This document shows, one piece after another, positions 5,348 to 9,033 of a stretch of 9,033 nt of DNA (the stretch's first letter is position 1; the number at the start of each line of letters is the position of its first letter). Position numbers and translations under genes: made by a program. Source of the DNA: CAZLYK01 sp964563495 (GTDB taxonomy: Bacteria > Acidobacteriota > Blastocatellia > RBC074); contig CAZLYK010000189.1 in assembly GCA_964563495.1 (NCBI GenBank), positions 1 to 9,033 of the forward strand, in the 5' to 3' direction. A model generated the notes under the pieces. It saw only the letters and a program-made list of their open reading frames with translations. It was not told the origin of the DNA and did no database searches.

Positions 5348-7720
5348 TCAAGGTTCGATCACACGCCCGCCCGCCCGCCCGATCGGATCGCGGGTGGCCG
5401 GGACGTCCAGGGTGACCGTCAGCTCGCTCTTGGCATCGATCGTCACACGCGCGGTGTGTGAGGTTCGCCGATAGATCGCCGTCACGTTATATTCTCCTTT
5501 GAAACCTCGCGCGGAATATCTTCCGGCTGAATCGGTGAGGCCATCGACGTCTGTCCACCATTCTCTGAAGACCAGGTCGTTGAAGGCGAGGGCATTAGGT
5601 TTCGATGACCAGTCCGCGCGATACATCGCGGCAACCGGCTGCCAATGCGCCTTCTCCCAGAATCCCCATAAGAGCAGGTCGTTGAATTGCGGGGAGCTGA
5701 AGATCATCGTCATAACATCGCGGGTGTAATCGGCCTGCAACTGCGAATCGAGCAGATCGACGTCGAATTCGGTGATGGCCATAGGCAGTTGCAGCGCCGA
5801 GAATCTGTCGATGATCGATTGCAGCGTCTGTGGAGGCGTGATTTGATCGAAATGGCCTTGCAGTCCCAGCCCGTCGAGCGGGGCCCCCTGATCGAGCAGC
5901 CACTGTCCGACCGCAAAGAAATAGTCCTGGTGGGCGGCATTTATCCCGCCGGCCTCGATCACATCGAAATCGTTGAGATAGAGCGACGCTTGAGGGTCCA
6001 GCCGGCGCGCATTTTGAAACCATCGAACCATTTCAGCATTGCCGAGTAAACCGTCCGAGGGCTTGACTCCACCGACCCCTCCGATTCGGCCCTGGACATC
6101 GGCGCTGGTGTAAGGCTCGTTGAGGACGTCCCATTGATAGCATTTGCCGCCGGTGTTTTCAGGCTTGAGGATCTCAGCGAAGTGATTGTCAATCCGCGCG
6201 CGCAGATCGGCCGGGCTCAAAAAACGGCTATTGGCCGGCATATTGTCCAGGTTGGGCCAGATCAGATTGTGACCGCGCACACTAATCTTGTGGGTACTCA
6301 ACCAGTCCAGCGCGTCCAGAATCGCTTTTCTGTTCCAACCGGCCCAGTCCTCCCAGAACGGCCATTTAAGGTCATTCTCGAGCACTGAGGTGTTGAAATG
6401 GCTGGACACTCGCGAGCGATAAATCTCCCTTTCGGCCGGGGTCGCGCCGTCACCGGCGAGCAGTTGCGCCGTCACGGCTGAACCGAATCTGAAGGCGTGA
6501 TTGACCTGTTGTAGATAGACCGCAGCGCCGGGAAGGGGATTGCCCCGTCGATCTCGAACGTTGACGGTCAGGTCGCCTTTCCGGTAGCGCTCGATGCGAT
6601 CCTCTGCTTCGCGACGCCAGATCGCATCGGCCTCGCCCCTTCCCGAATAGTAGAACGATGCAGGCAGCCGGTCGGGCGCCGTTTCCCGGCCGTAATTGAC
6701 CAGTTTGATCCCGCCGATCTGAAATCTCTGCGGGCCATAACCGAATTGAAATAATAAATTGGCCTCTCCGGCGGCGAAATCATTGCCGGCTTTGAAGGGG
6801 ATTTGGTATTGCTTCCACTCAGTTGTATCGTTGGGAAAGTTGATCTTGAGCGATTTCTCGAAATTGCCGCCTCTCCTCTCAAAGACCACCTGTGCTTTGA
6901 TCGGCTGGTTATCCGATGGCGCGAGCTTGCGGACTGAGAAGGTCAGCAGCATCAGATCGCCCTTGCTCAAAGCCGATACATTTGACCATCCGAGCCCGGA
7001 AAGATAGATAAAGTCGGAATCGCCGTTGGTCGTGATCTGAAATGCCTGACTAAACCCGGGGCCGAGCACCTCCGCCGTCGTGATCAACCCGCCCACCTTT
7101 TGATCCAGATATCCGAAATAGCCTTGAAATGGGTTGGTCGAAATCACCGGCGCACCCGCGACTGAAAGCGTGGTCGCCGGTCCCTGATTGAGCGCGCTGA
7201 CCCCTCCGATCTCGAATGTCTGCGGCCCGAAACCGAAGTAAAAAATCAAACGCATGCTTCCAACCGGATAATTCGCCGCAGCTTTGATTTGAAAACTGTA
7301 TTTCGTCCAGACCCCGCTCTGACAGGGGAAACTCGTCAGGAGAAGCCTGTTCTGCGGCGATGGGGCGGATTCAAAACCGACCAGCCCGCGTATCACGCTG
7401 CCGTCCAGCGGCGCAATCTTCCTGACCCAGAAAGTTACCCACAGGTAATCGCCTTCAACGATCGGTTGGGTCGTCAGCCATTGCAGTCCCGCATCCTCTA
7501 TCTTCGATGATGTACTGTTGATCGTGATCCGATAGGCTTGGTTGAAGGATTGATGATCGGCGGCAATCGGCTGAATCGAGGCTTTTGCTCGGCCGGTAAG
7601 GCTGTAGCTCTCTTCCAAGAGGATCGACGTCGCGCTCTGCGCGTGCGCGGAACTTACCCCGTATGCCAGGACCAGAATTGCGATCAGCCTGCAGAACGCT
7701 TTTTCTCGATTGATGATCAT
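5348..7720 (-). CDS. Secreted GH10 endo-beta-1,4-xylanase with two N-terminal CBM-like modules
   Basis: A 790-residue protein with a signal peptide (residues 1-28, cut near AHAQ). Two similar beta-sandwich-like modules follow (about 33-180 and 187-345), each ending in a shared pattern: FGFGPQTFEIGG at 162-173 and FGYGPQRFQIGG at 326-337. They resemble the carbohydrate-binding modules often found before GH10 domains. The catalytic domain spans about 375-725. The GH10 active-site set is complete: E448-N449, K452, H484, W488, N534, acid/base E535 (DVLNEPYT), H623 and nucleophile E651 (ITEFDVD). It should cleave beta-1,4-xylan by the retaining mechanism outside the cytoplasm. Residues about 726-772 look like a small beta domain. 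The last codons carry a G-rich tract. The start ATG lacks a clear ribosome binding site, because the leader is taken up by a repeat element, but it gives a proper signal peptide. The TonB receptor gene lies 97 bases upstream on the same strand. Confidence 0.95.
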   Translation of the reverse strand: MIINREKAFCRLIAILVLAYGVSSAHAQSATSILLEESYSLTGRAKASIQPIAADHQSFNQAYRITINSTSSKIEDAGLQWLTTQPIVEGDYLWVTFWVRKIAPLDGSVIRGLVGFESAPSPQNRLLLTSFPCQSGVWTKYSFQIKAAANYPVGSMRLIFYFGFGPQTFEIGGVSALNQGPATTLSVAGAPVISTNPFQGYFGYLDQKVGGLITTAEVLGPGFSQAFQITTNGDSDFIYLSGLGWSNVSALSKGDLMLLTFSVRKLAPSDNQPIKAQVVFERRGGNFEKSLKINFPNDTTEWKQYQIPFKAGNDFAAGEANLLFQFGYGPQRFQIGGIKLVNYGRETAPDRLPASFYYSGRGEADAIWRREAEDRIERYRKGDLTVNVRDRRGNPLPGAAVYLQQVNHAFRFGSAVTAQLLAGDGATPAEREIYRSRVSSHFNTSVLENDLKWPFWEDWAGWNRKAILDALDWLSTHKISVRGHNLIWPNLDNMPANSRFLSPADLRARIDNHFAEILKPENTGGKCYQWDVLNEPYTSADVQGRIGGVGGVKPSDGLLGNAEMVRWFQNARRLDPQASLYLNDFDVIEAGGINAAHQDYFFAVGQWLLDQGAPLDGLGLQGHFDQITPPQTLQSIIDRFSALQLPMAITEFDVDLLDSQLQADYTRDVMTMIFSSPQFNDLLLWGFWEKAHWQPVAAMYRADWSSKPNALAFNDLVFREWWTDVDGLTDSAGRYSARGFKGEYNVTAIYRRTSHTARVTIDAKSELTVTLDVPATRDPIGRAGGRVIEP
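5366..5380 (-). repeat. Four-track G-quadruplex motif in the xylanase 3' coding end
   Basis: The minus (coding) strand reads GGGCGGGCGGGCGGG, four runs of three G with one-base loops. It encodes part of the GRAGGR stretch ending five codons before the TGA stop. This is a textbook quadruplex pattern in the mRNA and also a four-base tandem repeat prone to slippage. Whether it folds, and whether it affects transcription or translation end, cannot be told from sequence. Confidence 0.6.
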
Positions 7721-7721
7721 A

Positions 7722-7808
7722 AAAACAGAAGATCGACAGAATTAAAGATTAGGTTGAACCGGGCCGGCACTCCTCAATCTTGCCTCAATCCTGTCGATCC
7801 TGTCTATT
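7722..7808. repeat. Intergenic inverted-repeat element between receptor and xylanase genes
   Basis: The right end reads AATCCTGTCGATCCTGTCTATT (7787-7808), two 9-base ATCCTGTCN units plus ATT. Its reverse complement matches the left end (7722-7743) at 17 of 22 positions, including GATCGACAGAATT against GATCGACAGGATT. The core differs from the other copies: a weaker inverted repeat (AATCTT near 7742 region reversed against AAGATT on the minus strand, with CCGG-rich bases at its centre). On the minus strand the element starts nine bases after the receptor stop and ends one base before the xylanase ATG, replacing the place where a ribosome binding site would be expected. Confidence 0.65.
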
Positions 7809-7817
7809 CCCACCCAA

Positions 7818-9033
7818 TTAGAATTGGACTTTGACGCCGGCCTGCATCAGGCGCGGCAGGCCTGGCAGAATGCCGCGCGCTCGGTCGACGATAAATGTTC
7901 GGTCTAAAACATTTTTGACCGTCACGAAGAATGTCGATCTCAACGACTCTACGTGGTAGTTGACGGTCGCATTCCAGACCGTGTTGGCCGGGATCAAACC
8001 GCGCTGGCCGTCAGGCGTCGGCGTTCTGGTGTTGAGGTCATCGCCAAATTGGTCGCTCACTCTGACCGCTTCGATCAGAGCATCGATCCCTGTCGAATGA
8101 GAATAACCGGCGGTCAGGTTGAGTAGCCGCTCTGGAGCATAGGGCAGGCGATTTCCGGTGATTACGACTTGGCTGAATCCGCTGACATTGCTCAACCTAT
8201 TTCCGACGAAATCCGCCACCGGCAGCCAGGTGTAGGCGACGCTGGTATAGAAGTTGTGGCGCGAGCGCAGGATTGTTCCGGTGTCAACTCTGGCACTCAA
8301 CTCGGCTCCCTGATGGACTGTCTCGCCTCCATTGGTCAGCGTAGAGCCGACGCCGCCGGCGAGGCTCGCCGGTATGATCTGGTTCTGATAATCCATGCGG
8401 AAAAAAGTAGCTTCCAGACGCACCCCCTGGCCGATCAGGCTGCGAATGCCGGCTTCATAGTTCCAACTCAGTTCCGGATCCAGATCGATCGTCCCGCCGG
8501 TTGTATTATTAATAATGTCTTCGGTCCGGGGCGGTGCGAACCCGCGGTGCGCGCCGGCAAAGATCGTCAGGCTGGATACTGGGCTGAACGAGATTCCGAT
8601 CCCGGGCACCACCTGTGTCAGTTCGGTCCGACCGTTGACTCCCAGGCCGTTGTTGGCCAGCCGATTGGTGCGCTCAAATGTTATCTTCTCCACCCGAACG
8701 CCGGGAGAGATCGCCAGTCTTCCGAAAATCAATCGGTGTTGAATGAACCCTGAGAATGCCCGGTTTCGACGCAAGTTGTTCTCAACCAATCGGCCATAAC
8801 GAGCAGTCGGGAAATCACCGTTTTCCTGCCGGCGATCCTGGTTCTCAAAATGATAACGGAATCCCAGATCGGTCTCCTGGTTGACGCCGAACAGGGAGAA
8901 GTTGGCGCGAAGCCTGGGGTCGAGCCCCCAACTATAGTATTCGCGCAGCCGGCCCTCGTTGCCACAGGTTGTATTCAAGTTCGTCATGCGGCCACAGTTC
9001 GGATCCGCCGAATCATTCGGACGCTGATTCGAA
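7818..9033 (-). CDS. TonB-dependent outer-membrane receptor, C-terminal part (FecA-like)
   Basis: The reading frame stays open from its TAA stop to the right edge of the window, so the gene is partial; about 404 codons of the beta-barrel are visible and the plug domain and signal peptide lie outside. A methionine at 8987 is only an internal residue: the 15 codons before it are open and there is no ribosome binding site. The sequence shows alternating barrel strands and typical receptor marks: HRGFAPPRTED in a loop region, LDPELSWNYEAGIRS, VKNVLDRTFI near the end, and a final phenylalanine (AGVKVQF), the signal used for outer-membrane insertion. The early part (YYSWGLDPRL, then LGFRYHFENQDRRQ) recalls ferric-citrate receptors of the FecA group, so an iron-chelate substrate is the best guess. 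Uptake would need TonB-ExbBD energy, not encoded here. No SusD partner is seen, which argues weakly against a glycan-import role with the neighbouring xylanase. Confidence 0.9.
   Translation of the reverse strand, partial: SNQRPNDSADPNCGRMTNLNTTCGNEGRLREYYSWGLDPRLRANFSLFGVNQETDLGFRYHFENQDRRQENGDFPTARYGRLVENNLRRNRAFSGFIQHRLIFGRLAISPGVRVEKITFERTNRLANNGLGVNGRTELTQVVPGIGISFSPVSSLTIFAGAHRGFAPPRTEDIINNTTGGTIDLDPELSWNYEAGIRSLIGQGVRLEATFFRMDYQNQIIPASLAGGVGSTLTNGGETVHQGAELSARVDTGTILRSRHNFYTSVAYTWLPVADFVGNRLSNVSGFSQVVITGNRLPYAPERLLNLTAGYSHSTGIDALIEAVRVSDQFGDDLNTRTPTPDGQRGLIPANTVWNATVNYHVESLRSTFFVTVKNVLDRTFIVDRARGILPGLPRLMQAGVKVQF

Noticed and set aside
7744..7817. Sigma70 promoter for the xylanase
   Set aside because: TTGAGG and TAATCT can be found on the minus strand but are about 20 bases apart and weak; not supportable.
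8169..8753. 194-codon plus-strand open frame
   Set aside because: It lies wholly antisense inside the TonB receptor, has no recognisable domain or ribosome binding site, and looks like a codon-bias shadow.
8985..8987. ATG at 8987 as the start of the TonB receptor
   Set aside because: The frame is open upstream to the window edge, no ribosome binding site precedes it, and the protein would lack signal peptide and plug; the gene is simply cut by the window.

Overview
The window reads as a piece of a GC-rich Gram-negative genome. Signs of an outer membrane are a TonB-dependent receptor ending in an aromatic residue and several exported enzymes. The mix of a large metzincin-like metalloprotease, a membrane Ser/Thr kinase with a long Pro/Ser-rich tail, a multi-module GH10 xylanase and a TonB receptor would suit an environmental heterotroph such as an Acidobacteriota (Blastocatellia-like) bacterium. 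That assignment is an inference from gene style only; there is no rRNA or marker gene here. A run of exactly 100 N (2550-2649) marks an assembly gap, so this is probably a draft or metagenome scaffold.

Layout. One plus-strand gene (30-2534) encodes a secreted zinc metalloprotease. It converges, across the gap, on four minus-strand genes. Read in their own direction from the right edge these are: the C-terminal part of a TonB-dependent receptor (9033-7818, 5' end outside the window), a GH10 endo-xylanase (7720-5348), a DoxX-family membrane protein (5220-4798) and a transmembrane Ser/Thr protein kinase (4627-2657). Spacings on the minus strand are 97, 127 and 170 bases, so no tight operon is evident, and doxX has its own good sigma70-type promoter. 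No intergenic stretch exceeds about 170 bases. No tRNA, rRNA, CRISPR array or transposase was seen.

How the genes relate. The xylanase and the receptor could be linked through plant-polysaccharide use, but the visible part of the receptor looks more like the ferric-citrate (FecA) type, so functional coupling is unproven. The metalloprotease, DoxX protein and kinase have no obvious shared pathway.

The most notable signal is intergenic. A short repeat with facing ends, AATAGACAGGAT on the left and ATCCTGTCTATT on the right, brackets three intergenic regions with different cores: the N gap, a 36-bp-arm hairpin between doxX and the kinase, and a degenerate hairpin between the receptor and the xylanase. 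A fourth partial copy forms the first 11 bases of the window. The complete copies begin within 0-9 bases of a stop codon, so they look like a modular family of palindromic elements tied to gene 3' ends. I infer that the assembly gap hides one more of these hairpins.
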